In this document: in pieces, positions 44,671-53,766 of the stretch
Numbering within the stretch: the stretch's first letter is position 1
Layout of the letters: every line of letters begins with the position of its first letter
DNA from: Balanoglossus misakiensis
Lineage: Eukaryota > Hemichordata
DNA: 64,000 nucleotides
Assembly: GCA_040954595.2 (NCBI GenBank)
Contig: CM082584.2
Location: forward strand, 1,984,001 to 2,048,000
Direction of reading: 5' to 3'
The notes under the pieces: model-generated
The model's input: the letters and a program-made list of their open reading frames with translations, nothing else
Told to the model about the DNA's origin: nothing
Databases searched by the model: none
Program-made: the position numbers and the translations under genes

Positions 44671-45559
44671 AGACTTTCTGCAGCTCAGACAAGTGCAAAA
44701 GCCAGTACACCGCAGCTCACGTACTGCAAAATGAAGTGTTGGTGTATGTAATATTGCATGAAGGCCTTTATCTATATATTAACTATAGTAATTCATGACA
44801 CGTAAAAGGTATCTTTCCAGATAATGCATTAATTGACATAGTTGACTTTTTAAATAACTTTTACATGTTAGTTGATGAAATAATCATATCCTCTGTTGCA
44901 GTTGGAAAAATTCTGAAGTTGGAAAATTTCAGAATATATTTTTTTTCTGAATAATTAACACTTCCCCAAGGAATAAAAAGTATTTTTTTGTAATTTTGTA
45001 CTGCAATATCACTCAAAATCAAGTTCTCACTCTTTTTTTAGAGATCACGATTTTAATACAAATTTTCCACGATTTATTTATATTTATTCACCGCAATCTA
45101 CAACCCTTGCAAGTTTTACTGGCCGAAGTACAATACTTGACTTTTGACCCGGGACGCATTACCATACGTAACCGGATTGGTCCATTCATAAAACGTCATT
45201 GAACAGTCATACTTAGTGAGTCCACAGCGTAGACACGGAAGTCAATGTCAGAAAGCCATTTCGACGCAGTTTTGACAAAATTTGTGAAAACCTTTCGCTG
45301 TTCCGACTACTTTATGCGTCAGAGATGACGTGCAGATATCAAAACACGCAAGATCATGACAAGGGAGGTCAGTCACGTACGTTCATCGCGCGCATCGGTC
45401 GACGCGGTCATCACAATGTGGCCGCCATTCTCGATGTCAGTAAATGCAGTCGCATTCAAACACATCGCGTTTTGATATGATCCGGACGATTGTAAGTACC
45501 AAAGGCGTTTTGAACCAACACCTACTCCTGTGGTGCATCCATTGATAGCTGTTGATTTG
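44671..45559. other. Unique stretch, no assigned gene
   Basis: Not matched elsewhere in the window, apart from more GCAGCTC motifs up to about 44720. The GC-richer part at 45150-45560 holds a 65-codon minus frame (45373-45570) that begins MSTGKSTAINGCTTGVGVGS and has no recognised family. It may be exonic or part of an insertion, because duplicated intron sequence resumes immediately at about 45560. Confidence 0.4.
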
Positions 45560-45902
45560 CCCGTACTCATTTTAACAAAATCCCCTGAAACTCGTGTACC
45601 CTGTCAGCAAAACTTTGTCTGATTTTTAAAAAAACAGATTACTTTTTCACCCTTGCAAACAAATTTTCAAAGATAAAATTTCACATTTGTTAATTTGTTT
45701 ATATTATGCATAATTATAAATGGAAAAATTCTGAGATACAATTTCAACAAACATGTGTTCAGTACGAGTGTGCGGTTGATTTCAAATTTTAAAATGTGTG
45801 CAATGGACTGACAGGATGTGTGTTTAGCTGATTGTAACCATAGCAATATACAATCCCCAAACAGTGTAGCCACAGAAGAGATCAATATCCACAGTTACAT
45901 AC
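45560..45902. repeat. Duplicated intron block gamma, copy 3
   Basis: Matches 24480-24825 and 40708-41035 at high identity and leads directly into the third A-type exon. Confidence 0.75.
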
Positions 45903-46021
45903 CTCCACATGCATAGCCATCCTCCAGCAGATAGAATCCTGGTCTGCAAGCGCAGAGATAACTACCATGGGTATTCTGACAATAGTGTTGGCACGCATTT
46001 CCACCACTGTGACATTCATAT
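45903..46021 (-). pseudogene. cbEGF exon type A, copy A3 (4-bp frameshift)
   Basis: A 119-bp exon, 4 bp shorter than A1 and A2. After the CCTCCAG acceptor, ATATGAATGAATGTCAC has become ATATGAATGTCAC. If the frame is set by the downstream donor, it still reads ECHSGGNACQHYCQNTHGSY then LCACRPGFYLLEDGYACGG, but the upstream phase is lost. The variable tail (RPGFYLLEDGY versus RQGFNVLEDGH) shows that A3 is the most diverged A copy. It is not usable in phase 1 as written. Confidence 0.8.
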
Positions 46022-46099
46022 CTGGAGGGTAAGAAGAAATTAGAAATTATTTACAAGCATTACATTATTCAAGGTAAGCCTACTCTTGACTACTGGAAT

Positions 46100-47184
46100 C
46101 TCACACCAAAGACACCTGGGCTCAGATTTATAACAAGATGGGAATAATTTGTCGCAATTGGTATCCCGTAAAATATTTTTTTCCGGATGTGTTTATACTT
46201 TAGAACCACCAGACAGGTAATATGTATCAGGCATGGTGCCTCAACAGCATCTTGGTATTCATCTGCACAGTCGTCATTTGCACCACGTTGCTGAAATTCC
46301 CCGTCAGCTGGAAATTTGATGCCAACGGAACTGCGTCTGATGTCATTGATATCAAAGAAAATCTTTATCTACTGGTCATCCAATGTCCTCAGTTAAGACA
46401 TCAAGCTGCCATCTTCTGATGTCATGTTAGGTAACAAATTATCCAAATACAGTTCCATTGAAATACTGAAAAGTGATAAACTGTCACTTGCCAGGCAAAA
46501 GGGATAGGTGGGTATTACAACTCAGCTCATAACATAACATACCAATGACTGGTTTTGTACATGTACTTGTGGCTGTGTCAGAGTTGCAACAACATTGGTG
46601 CCAGTGGTGACAGGTGGATTTTGCTGTCGCTCACATTAGGTACTGTCGGTTGTGTTGACTGCACTCCTGTTCGCATCGTTGACTGCATACCTGCTGATAA
46701 GTAAACACAGTAGTATTAAAACGTCAATAACTTCAACCTTAACTTTGGATATCAGCTTTATTCTACTCTGTAAAACATTAAGAATTTATTCAGAGTTTGG
46801 TTTTCAAACAAAGGCGTTTTATATATTGATCAGCATTGTTATTGTTGAAAAATGAATTCTCGTCTGAGTTCATTTAATATTCACAATGGCCATTACTCAT
46901 GTACAAGTTTTGTATAGAAGCTAAAGACTGAACATTTCATAAAGCTATCCATAGCAGAACAAGAAACTAGGGTTAATTCCTTCGCTGAAAAATACTGAAA
47001 AAAACAATGTTACTTGGGCTTTAGCAGTTAGCAAAAATGTCACAAAATTTTACCATGACACTGTTGTATTATACCATTGATAGGGGAATACGAAAAGGGG
47101 AACTTGAATATTTTTTCCTCAGGTTTTGGCAAAGTATATTCAAACTAATGGTAAATGACTGCCATGGCAACATAACATATATGA
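46100..47184. other. Junction between the EGF array and the Gln-rich units
   Basis: After about 46140 the sequence leaves the EGF duplication (no similarity to 25080 onward). A conspicuous open frame at 46222-46419 (plus) has no recognised domain. From about 47040 it matches unit 2 near 59150. No exon is called. Confidence 0.4.
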
Positions 47185-47347
47185 CAGTCAAATCTGTGTT
47201 TGTGGCCACCTCTATTATAGTGGCAACTTTGTTTCATTTCATGTACATGTACATTGCACATTAACTGACCTATCTATAGAAGCCACCTGTCTATAAATGC
47301 CAGTTAAGGAAAGTCCCTTGACTGGCCACTGTAGACAGGTTTGACTG
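47185..47347. mobile_element. MITE 'CAGTCAAACCTGTC' family, unit 1 copy
   Basis: Starts CAGTCAAATCTGTG and ends GACAGGTTTGACTG with TA on the right. Internal TAGACAGG and GGCCACCTCTAT blocks are shared with 26077-26262. The same element is present in unit 2 at 59289-59449, so it predates that duplication. Confidence 0.7.
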
Positions 47348-47354
47348 TACCTAC

Positions 47355-47538
47355 CTCGTTGTGGCTTTGAATCTGTACCTGGCCATCTCTGCTGTGGCTG
47401 TTAGTTGATAGAATTCACAGCAGCAATTTGTGGCATCTTACTGAACTGACTAGCATTTGCCATTTGCATGACACCCTCTGTGGCTTTCAGTGCAGCAGCT
47501 GGCACATGCTGGGAAGTCATCTTTGGTGGTGAAGTTGC
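47355..47538 (-). pseudogene. Gln-rich gene unit 1, exon 5 (TAA inside)
   Basis: A 184-bp exon after a TTGGACAG acceptor, with a GTAGGT donor. It reads ATSPPKMTSQHVPAAALKAT, EGVMQMANASQFSKMP, QIAAVNSIN, then TAA where unit 2 has TCA (Ser), then QPQQRWPGTDSKPQRG. It carries 18 bp (six codons) more than the unit 2 exon near its 3' end. Together with the frameshift in exon 4 and a weakened acceptor in exon 2, it marks unit 1 as the decayed copy. Confidence 0.75.
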
Positions 47539-48022
47539 CTGTCCAAAAAGAGTAACAAACCTAGTTAATATGAAGCATTATCAAGACCAGTATTCAAAAC
47601 CACATTTTTTAATTCATGACTTCAATTTTTGAATCGATGTTGAGCTTACAACTCTCAAAGTCCTATTTTCAACAAAATTGAATCGATGTTGAGCTTACAA
47701 CTCTCAAAGTCCCATTTTCAACACACATACTCACATTTGGAAGGGATCAGGTTTTAGGGCTTATCAACATTAATCACATTAAAAATTGAATTTGATTAAT
47801 GAGTCTGTGGCATTATCCAAAGAGTCTTTCCATTTACAGAGTGGCTTTTTTGCAACCAAAACAGAAGTTTTGAATGTGTTTTGAAAATAAATAGTCTACT
47901 GTGTAGACAATGGTAAGACAAGGCTATGCGATACAGTCATAAAAAGCTTTCAATTCACAGGATGGGTAACTAGAAACAGCTAATTTGAATCTCAAAAAGT
48001 AGAAGGTAGACCACAACTGTAC

Positions 48023-48290
48023 CTGGGTGGACAAAATTGTCTCATGGGAATACATGTACTTGAAACAGTCACATTGGGTTGTTGAGTCCTGTTTGCTGTG
48101 ACAGTGGATACTGGTTGGTTTGGTAAACTGGTAGGCTGGGCAAAAGGCATTGATGACCTTTGACCTTGGCCCTGCATCTGGGGCTGACTTGGTTGAATCA
48201 GTTTCTGTTGAGAGGATGACAGTTGTTGTGGAGACTGACTTCCAATTTGACTTGGTCGTCCAGGTAACAGATGATTAGTTGGTGTGGCAT
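48023..48290 (-). pseudogene. Gln-rich gene unit 1, exon 4 (frameshift)
   Basis: A 268-bp exon after a TTACTGCAG acceptor, with a GTACAG donor. It reads ATPTNHLLPGRPSQIGSQSP, QQLSSSQQKLIQPSQPQM, then MPFAQPTSLPNQPVSTVTAN and RTQQPNV. Against unit 2 it has a 6-bp insertion (ACATGT) and lacks one T in the TTTTTG run near its end. The frame into exon 5 is therefore lost. Low-complexity Gln/Ser/Pro sequence like this is typical of disordered parts of transcription coregulators; no domain is recognised. Confidence 0.7.
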
Positions 48291-48325
48291 CTGCAGTAAA
48301 AAGATCTAGTTGATTTATTTATGAA

Positions 48326-48516
48326 CTGTAAAACGGGAAATTTCTGTGACAAGAAATTTTCGCAATATCAATAGAGACAGCTGTTATGCTACAATTAAAT
48401 TTCGCATTCTTATATTTCACTAACTTCACCAATATCCCCGAAAAACATTTTTATATGACTTTTTAATTCGCATTTGTTGGTTCTCGCGAAGTTTACAAAA
48501 ATTTCCCATTAGACAG
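48326..48516. mobile_element. 'CTGTAAAAC' MITE, unit 1 copy
   Basis: Starts CTGTAAAACGGGAAATT and ends with a decayed ATTAGACAG. Its interior (AATTTTCGCAATATCA, TTGTTGGTTCTCGCG) is shared with 5344-5551 and 62997-63201. It is also present in unit 2 at 60324-60514. Confidence 0.75.
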
Positions 48517-48889
48517 TAATTCATCAATCGCAAACACAGAAAATATGTCTAGTAGAAAGACTAGAACAGGTGCAAATCACCTCTACAAAGCCAGTCTCCC
48601 AAGAGCAATGAGAAGTAAAGTGCCTCGCTCAAGGGCACAATATCGCGGTCATGAAGTCACCATCCTCAGATAGAAAATCCACTGTAGGAAATTTTTCTGA
48701 TCGATGCACCTGGTCCTGCACATATTTCCTACTTTGAATACCCCATGATTCTCTGTTTCTCTGTTCATTCTACGTGTACAGCTGATGAAGGGGACTACAG
48801 CTCATGCTGTATTTTCAACTCGTTGATCACAGAGTGCTATATAACTTTAACTAATATTGTAGTGAAGATCAACATGGCAATATTCTACT
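48517..48889. other. Intron of unit 1 with a TGCCTCGCTCAAGGGCACAA motif
   Basis: Shared with 60515-60887. The stretch around 48615-48650 resembles the 'TTGCTCAAGGGCAC' motif common in animal SINE-type repeats. No full SINE or exon could be delimited. Confidence 0.35.
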
Positions 48890-48934
48890 TTATAATATAC
48901 CTCATGCTAATACTGTGCCGTGATTCGCCAGAAT

Positions 48935-49032
48935 CCGTCACGTGATAGGAAAATAGAATCGACTATGAACCGATAGGGCAATAGCAGAAAAAATATAAAC
49001 CGGTCACGTGACCAACGTGACGTCACAGGGTC
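48935..49032 (+). promoter_or_regulatory. Putative Crypton promoter: E-boxes, TATA-like, CRE
   Basis: Two palindromic E-boxes CACGTG (48939-48944, 49005-49010), a TATA-like AAATATAAAC (48991-49000) and a full cAMP-response palindrome TGACGTCA (49018-49025) all lie within 100 bp upstream of the ATG. The arrangement suggests a self-carried promoter; no activity can be inferred from sequence alone. Confidence 0.45.
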
Positions 49033-50394
49033 ATGTCAATCAGCGTCGCGTCGTCTGCTAGCACAATGGCCACCGCTGAAGATGTCGTATGCCAACCTAA
49101 AGAGAAAATTGCAAGATTTTCCCTTTTGTCGGAGCAAGAACTGCAACACCTTGTCGACAACAAGGATTCACGTAACACCAAATATGTAATTCAATACGCA
49201 ACGAGGATTTTTACTTCGTTTTGTGAAGAAATTGGTACTACCATATCCGACGTGGAAAAGACTGCGCCAGCCGATTTGTGTCTCACGCTGCGGGATTTCT
49301 ACGCTGGGGTTCGACAGAACAACGCACAGCTGTATTCGAGTAAGTCAATGATAACAATACGATATGGCTTACAACGATATTTTCTGAAACAGTGCGGCAC
49401 CGACATCATCCACAGTGAGATTTTCAAGCCTGCCAATGATGTATTCACTGCAATGCTTGTAAAACTGAAAGGCGAGGGTAAGGGTGCAACGCAACATAAA
49501 GAACCCGTTACCAAAGATGACATGACAAAAATGATGTTGTCGTCTGCACTTGACAAGTCAACGCCACGCGGGTTACAAAACAAGGTTTTCGTTGATATTA
49601 TGATGTATCTATGCAATCGCGGCCGCGAAAATCTACGTAACATGACGAAGTCGCACTTCGTCGTCCAACGTGATTCAACGGGCCTGAAATATGTGTCGCT
49701 CTGTAAAGATATGCTGACGAAAAATCACCGTGGCTGTATAGACGACGCGGAAATGAGTCAAGGAGGGAGGATGTACGAGACTCCTGAAAACTCGCTATGT
49801 CCAGTTTGGTCTTTTGAATTGTATTTAACAAAGCTAAACCCAAACTCTGAGGCTTTTTGGCAGCGACCAAAACCAGCACTGAAAAGTCAAGATGACTCTG
49901 TTTGGTATGACAGCATAGCAGTTGGTAAAAATACGCTCGCCGACAAAATGAAGAAAATATCTGTCGAAGCTGAATGTTCTCGTACGTACACCAACCACTG
50001 TTTGCGTGCTACCACTGTGACAACGCTGGACGACAAAGGCTTTGAGGCACGGCATATCATGGGAGTTAGTGGTCACAAATCAGAGACCAGTATCAGAAGT
50101 TATAGCAGAGTTGGTGAAGACAAGAAGCGAGAAATGAGCCGTACACTTTCCAGTGCTATTCAAGGAAGTTCGTCGACAAACGAACAGATAGAAGGCGCAC
50201 AAACAATAGAACAGCCGCAGTCGTCGCTAGCTCCGATAATGGCATCGCCCTTGCAACGGTCATTTCTGAGTGAACTGACTACTTCTTCTCCGCCGCCGCC
50301 GGTTAATTTTGTTACTCAACAAGAAGTGAGCGGTAGTAAGAAAGTAGTGAACTATAACTTTCATGGATGCGTCGTCAACATCCACAACAATTAG
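49033..50394 (+). CDS. Crypton tyrosine recombinase, 453 aa, intact
   Basis: An uninterrupted single-exon frame. The N-terminal half (about 30-150) has the helical core-binding pattern: RFSLLSEQELQHLVDNKDSR, then NTKYVIQYATRIFTSFCEEI, and ITIRYGLQRYFLKQ. The catalytic half shows Arg196 or Arg198 (YLCNRGRENLRNMTKSHF), H-x-x-R at 322-325 (YTNHCLRATTVTTL), His348 (MGVSGHKSETS) and the nucleophile Tyr357 (IRSYSRVG). It is related to the Crypton-derived DUF3504-type domains of ZMYM, QRICH1 and KIAA1958 proteins. The tail is Ser/Pro/Gln-rich and ends FHGCVVNIHNN, a common ending in this group. The first ATG (49033) has a weak context; a second at 49066 (ACAATGG) is a better start and loses only 11 residues. 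All catalytic positions are present, so it may be active. Confidence 0.92.
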   Translation: MSISVASSASTMATAEDVVCQPKEKIARFSLLSEQELQHLVDNKDSRNTKYVIQYATRIFTSFCEEIGTTISDVEKTAPADLCLTLRDFYAGVRQNNAQLYSSKSMITIRYGLQRYFLKQCGTDIIHSEIFKPANDVFTAMLVKLKGEGKGATQHKEPVTKDDMTKMMLSSALDKSTPRGLQNKVFVDIMMYLCNRGRENLRNMTKSHFVVQRDSTGLKYVSLCKDMLTKNHRGCIDDAEMSQGGRMYETPENSLCPVWSFELYLTKLNPNSEAFWQRPKPALKSQDDSVWYDSIAVGKNTLADKMKKISVEAECSRTYTNHCLRATTVTTLDDKGFEARHIMGVSGHKSETSIRSYSRVGEDKKREMSRTLSSAIQGSSSTNEQIEGAQTIEQPQSSLAPIMASPLQRSFLSELTTSSPPPPVNFVTQQEVSGSKKVVNYNFHGCVVNIHNN

Positions 50395-50604
50395 GCTTTA
50401 TGGAATCCGAAGCCAATTGACTGTCAAAAGTTGTACTTTGTCAGCTTACCAAATTTTGCATATTACATTATAATAAGCCGTAAGCTGTTTTATTCGGGTT
50501 ATAGCATCCGTTCATGTTGAATTTATTGTATTTCGTATGCAAGGTATTTAATTAAACTTGTTCAATATTGCAAACATAAACTGTTAGCATGAGGTTTATT
50601 ATAA

Positions 50605-50796
50605 AACACCTATAGCCTGGCCTATATTCGGGCCATAGCGGCCGTTTATTACACCCTCGTGGCTGTGAGTTACCAGAATCATACGCTATTTCCCTCGGCC
50701 TACGGCCTCGAGAAATAGCATGTGATTCTGGTAACTCACAGCCCCTCGGGTGTAATAAACGGCCGCTATGGCCCTCATGGCCAGGCAATAGGTGTT
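50605..50796. repeat. Near-perfect hairpin at the 3' end of the Crypton insertion
   Basis: Arms of about 88 bp (AACACCTATAGCCTGGCC..., GCGGCCGTTTATTACACCC, GTGAGTTACCAGAATCA) pair around a CCCTCGGCCTACGGCCTCGA loop. It ends two bases before the insertion border, so it is either the Crypton terminus or a nested foldback. Confidence 0.85.
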
Positions 50797-50865
50797 CAAT
50801 ATCTCACACTTCACTTGGTGGTCTAATTATGACAAATGACTCGTAAGCAACACTGGAGACTTTAC

Positions 50866-51060
50866 CTGGAGTTGAACTTCCAACAGTTGATTTGAGAGGA
50901 TTTGAGGTCATACTGGAGGTAGATGCTGTAAACATGGTAACTGTTGATGCGGGTTTCAGTGGCTGTGTTGTGGTAGTGGTTGTAGACACTGAAGTGGTTG
51001 CTATGGTTTTAGGTTTCACGATGGCAACCTCTTATGTATCACCACTTGACACAGATTTTT
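50866..51060 (-). pseudogene. Gln-rich gene unit 1, exon 3 (Thr/Ser-rich, TAA near start)
   Basis: A 195-bp exon, phase 1-1, after a TGTTTCAG acceptor and with a GTAAAG donor. It reads KSVSSGDT, TAA, then EVAIVKPKTIATTSVSTTTT, TTQPLKPASTVTMFTASTSS and MTSNPLKSTVGSSTPG. The TAA is fixed in frame by both neighbouring exons and is present in unit 2 as well. An alternative AG 30 bp inside the exon (ACATAAG/AGGTT) would skip the stop and keep the frame. The Crypton sits just downstream of its donor. Confidence 0.6.
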
Positions 51061-51589
51061 CTGAAACACAATCATGAGAAAAATAGAAGATTATACAGTT
51101 GATGTGAAATTCTTCTGTGGATTTACACAATATCACTAAACTTGTCTTGAACCTGTACCAGTGTTTCATCCAGGATGCAACCATGGAAACTGATTTCTCA
51201 CCTACCAGCAATTTTCAGGAGGATGTGTAATTCATTGGCCAGGCATTGAAATGATGGGGAATAAAATGCTTGGCTTGTGAAAGTACTGCAACAGAAGACA
51301 CTGCATCACTCGCGAAAATAACTTCCTTAAGCCTCAGATCGTGTGCAGAGGTCATGAAGTTCTGTCATATTTAGTATTAGCCAACCAGGAGCGCATAACA
51401 ATACGTGATGTGTAATAAATATTACAACCATTTTATGGAAGTACCAATTTAGAGTAATAAAAATCTTAACAAACCACAAAATGATGAATTGGTTGTAAAT
51501 GGCCACGTAAACAAGTTATATATTTGACCTGTGAACTTTAGAATCTGGATGGTATGATAGCAAATATTTGCATAGCAACAGATACCTAC
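51061..51589. other. Intron between unit 1 exons 2 and 3
   Basis: Aligned end to end with 61165-61701 in unit 2. No separate feature seen. Confidence 0.6.
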
Positions 51590-51736
51590 CAGCAAGTTGA
51601 TAACCTTTGAGAAGTATCATGTGGTGTGGATCAGCCGCATAATCCTTCATAGGTACCATCTGTACTTCACGCTTTGTCGCTAAGTTTTTGGAGTTCAGGC
51701 CGTTTGCGGGGTGATATGATTGAGGAATGGACTCCT
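51590..51736 (-). pseudogene. Gln-rich gene unit 1, exon 2 (acceptor CAG changed to GAG)
   Basis: A 147-bp exon, phase 1-1, GTAGGT donor. It reads ESIPQSYHPANGLNSKNLAT, KREVQMVPMKDYAADP, HHMILLKGYQLAG. This is the most ordered-looking exon of the gene and has no low-complexity sequence, so it may be part of a folded domain. I do not recognise it. Unit 2 has TTGACACAG/AGGAG at the acceptor; here it is TTGACAGAG/AGGAG. The canonical AG now preceded by C lies 2 bp upstream and would shift the frame. Confidence 0.65.
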
Positions 51737-52177
51737 CTCTGTCAAAATACAACATTTGCTAAGAATCAAAATGTGGCATCCACATGTGAAGTCGTTACTG
51801 ATGCAACAAAAACAATTCAAAATTCAAAACAAAGAGTTTTTGAGACTTGAGTTGTTGTCATCTTTTTGAAGACAATCCAAACATTGAGCATTCCTCATCT
51901 TTACTGAACATTTAGTTGCCCTCAGCAAATATACAAGTTCAATTTAATAATCTCATACATACGAGAAAATGTTCCCAAAGCGATGCATTTAGATGTAAAA
52001 CACATGTCAATCAATCAAAATTAATTATAAAACCAGAATTCAAGAAAATATAGCTGTTCAATGGAGCTTAATGAAATTGGTCCGCACAGTAAGCTAGTTT
52101 GAAAAGATGTGTTTTTTCATTTTCCCTTGTCAGATTGATATGACTATTGTTAGTAGGCAGTGTTGTATGAAATGTTT
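51737..52177. other. Intron upstream of unit 1 exon 2
   Basis: Matches 61849-62252 of unit 2 up to the Ngaro-like insertion point. Nothing else seen. Confidence 0.6.
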
Positions 52178-52314
52178 AAGGCACACTGGCTCTCACACAC
52201 AAACCACACTGGGACACACAAATTGGGCACAACTTTGGGGAAAACTTTAATACTGACAAAAACACATACTAATGAACAGTTGAAGTCTGTCTGTGTTTAC
52301 TACAAAATTCTCCC
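52178..52314. repeat. Ngaro split direct repeat B2
   Basis: 137 bp starting AAGGCACACTGGCTCTCACA and ending AAAATTCTCCC, a near-identical match to 52625-52761. Confidence 0.95.
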
Positions 52315-52457
52315 CCTGAAAACTACACTATCAAAAGAACTATGAAAACAATGCAAAGCATACAAACAATGCTTTTAATAAATACAATAAATATAAATAA
52401 TATAAAGCAACAAAGACAGGCAGAAATTCCCTGGAATGTGTGGTGGGAGGGTGGGTC

Positions 52458-52624
52458 AATAGCGTCCCGTGTCAAGCCTGCTGCTCTGCCGAATGCAAAA
52501 GTGGCAATGACAAGCCCGGGAAACTTTCCCTCCGGCGGTCTTGAGACAGCATATGTTTGGCTGGCACACGGACCCCTACTGTCCCCACCGCGCCTTAATC
52601 AGCGCTCACTTAGAGCTACTCCTT
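52458..52624. repeat. Ngaro split direct repeat A2
   Basis: 167 bp starting AATAGCGTCCCGTGTC and ending TTAGAGCTACTCCTT. Same length as A1 at 56912-57078, with a few mismatches. Confidence 0.95.
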
Positions 52625-52761
52625 AAGGCACCCTGGCTCTCACACACAAACCACACTGGGACACACAAATTGGGCACAACTTTGGGGGAAACTTTAATAC
52701 TGACAAAAACACATACTAATGGACAGTTGAAGTCTGTCTGTGTTTACTACAAAATTCTCCC
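52625..52761. repeat. Ngaro split direct repeat B1
   Basis: 137 bp matching B2. It directly abuts A2, so the B1A2 junction reproduces the circle junction of the element. Confidence 0.95.
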
Positions 52762-52800
52762 AAAAACCCAATATAGTAGTGGTAGTCATAGAAAACTTGC

Positions 52801-53766
52801 TTACAATGTAGAAGTAGAAAAAGGAAGCTGTTTGGCACAAAGCTTAACAGAGTTAACTTTGAAAGGGAGGGGGAGGACCAAGTAACGAAGGTATGCGTCA
52901 CTCCTCCAATCCCCCATCAGCTTAATTATATCACTGGGAACCCCACACTGTATTGCCCAGGATGCCCCTCCCCGACGGAGACTGTGTGAAGAATATTCAC
53001 TGACCTGCACCCCTAGGCGACTAAGATGGGTGCGGAGCTTTGAGGTGAACTGTGGGACAGTGAGCGGGCGGAAGCTACCATTACCTGCAGGGATGACAAA
53101 GGCTGGGCCTGTAGGGGGTGCCCCCTTAGAATGCTGAAATGCCCTAAGGACTGCAGAAACAGGGCATAATGGGTGATTGCGAATCCATGGGAGAGGAACT
53201 TGAAGAACCCGATCCCGAGTTTGTAGCGTTTTGGTCCATTGAATAATGATGGTGAGACCCCATGCATGCACCTGGAAGGAAGCCCTAGTTAGATGTTTGT
53301 CTGGGTCAAACTTAGAGCCTGAAGGAACTAAGAAATTGGATTTGCGCAGCAACCCAAAGAAACCCACAAGGCAGGCTGCCCAAAAGACAGAATCAAAGGC
53401 TGATGAAAAACATAACTGACTGTGAATGCCCAATAACAATGTGGGGGTGAGAGGCAGCTTCCTGGCAACTGTAGTTCCCTTAACTTTGGCTATGCCCTTT
53501 AACAGCATAGTCAGCAGCCAATTGTCTTGGAGTGGATTGGCGAAGCCATGCTCTAAGTGCAAAATACGAATAATATTTAAATACTGCTTCACTGAGTTGA
53601 ACTTTAGACGGCGAGCTAAGTAGGCTGTGTAACGACAAACCAGGTCACTACTGGCTGGCAAAGGGGGGTAACCCATCATAACACAAAAGGAGATGTATGA
53701 CTTCCAGTGGACAGAGTATGTGCGCTGTGTATTTTCTGCAAAGGCACTTCCTCTATATGTGGCCAC
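52801..53766 (-). CDS. Ngaro tyrosine recombinase (integrase)
   Basis: A 321-codon open frame; the same frame continues upstream without a Met (SSDPEIKQLEEHLDREVA), so the domain was probably reached by frameshifting or a fused frame. Core-binding half: ENTQRTYSVHWKSYISFC (about 11-28) and YLNIIRILHLEHGF. Catalytic residues: Arg141 (GLLRKSNFL), Lys179 (IQWTKTLQ), H-x-x-R at 261-264 (SSHSLRRGGASWA), Trp287 (LMGDWRSD) and nucleophile Tyr292 (AYLRYL). All are present. It inserts the circular DNA intermediate of the retroelement. The stop at 52801 is 40 bp from repeat B1. Confidence 0.9.
   Translation of the reverse strand: MATYRGSAFAENTQRTYSVHWKSYISFCVMMGYPPLPASSDLVCRYTAYLARRLKFNSVKQYLNIIRILHLEHGFANPLQDNWLLTMLLKGIAKVKGTTVARKLPLTPTLLLGIHSQLCFSSAFDSVFWAACLVGFFGLLRKSNFLVPSGSKFDPDKHLTRASFQVHAWGLTIIIQWTKTLQTRDRVLQVPLPWIRNHPLCPVSAVLRAFQHSKGAPPTGPAFVIPAGNGSFRPLTVPQFTSKLRTHLSRLGVQVSEYSSHSLRRGGASWAIQCGVPSDIIKLMGDWRSDAYLRYLVLPLPFKVNSVKLCAKQLPFSTSTL

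Larger units (their letters stand above)
48890..50798 (+). mobile_element. Crypton DNA transposon, 1.9 kb
   Basis: Unit 2 reads TTCTACT-ATATCTCACAC without interruption at 60881-60898. Unit 1 carries exactly 1,909 bp between TTCTACT and ATATCTCACAC. The insert holds a single intronless tyrosine-recombinase gene on the plus strand and ends in a 192-bp hairpin. There is no RT, no terminal inverted repeat linking the two ends and no clear TSD, all as expected for Cryptons. The hairpin might alternatively be a nested insertion. Confidence 0.9.

Noticed and set aside
51061-51589. Separate small exons in the introns of the Gln-rich units
   Set aside because: Conserved between units, but so is the whole intron because of recent duplication; no frame with both splice sites stands out.
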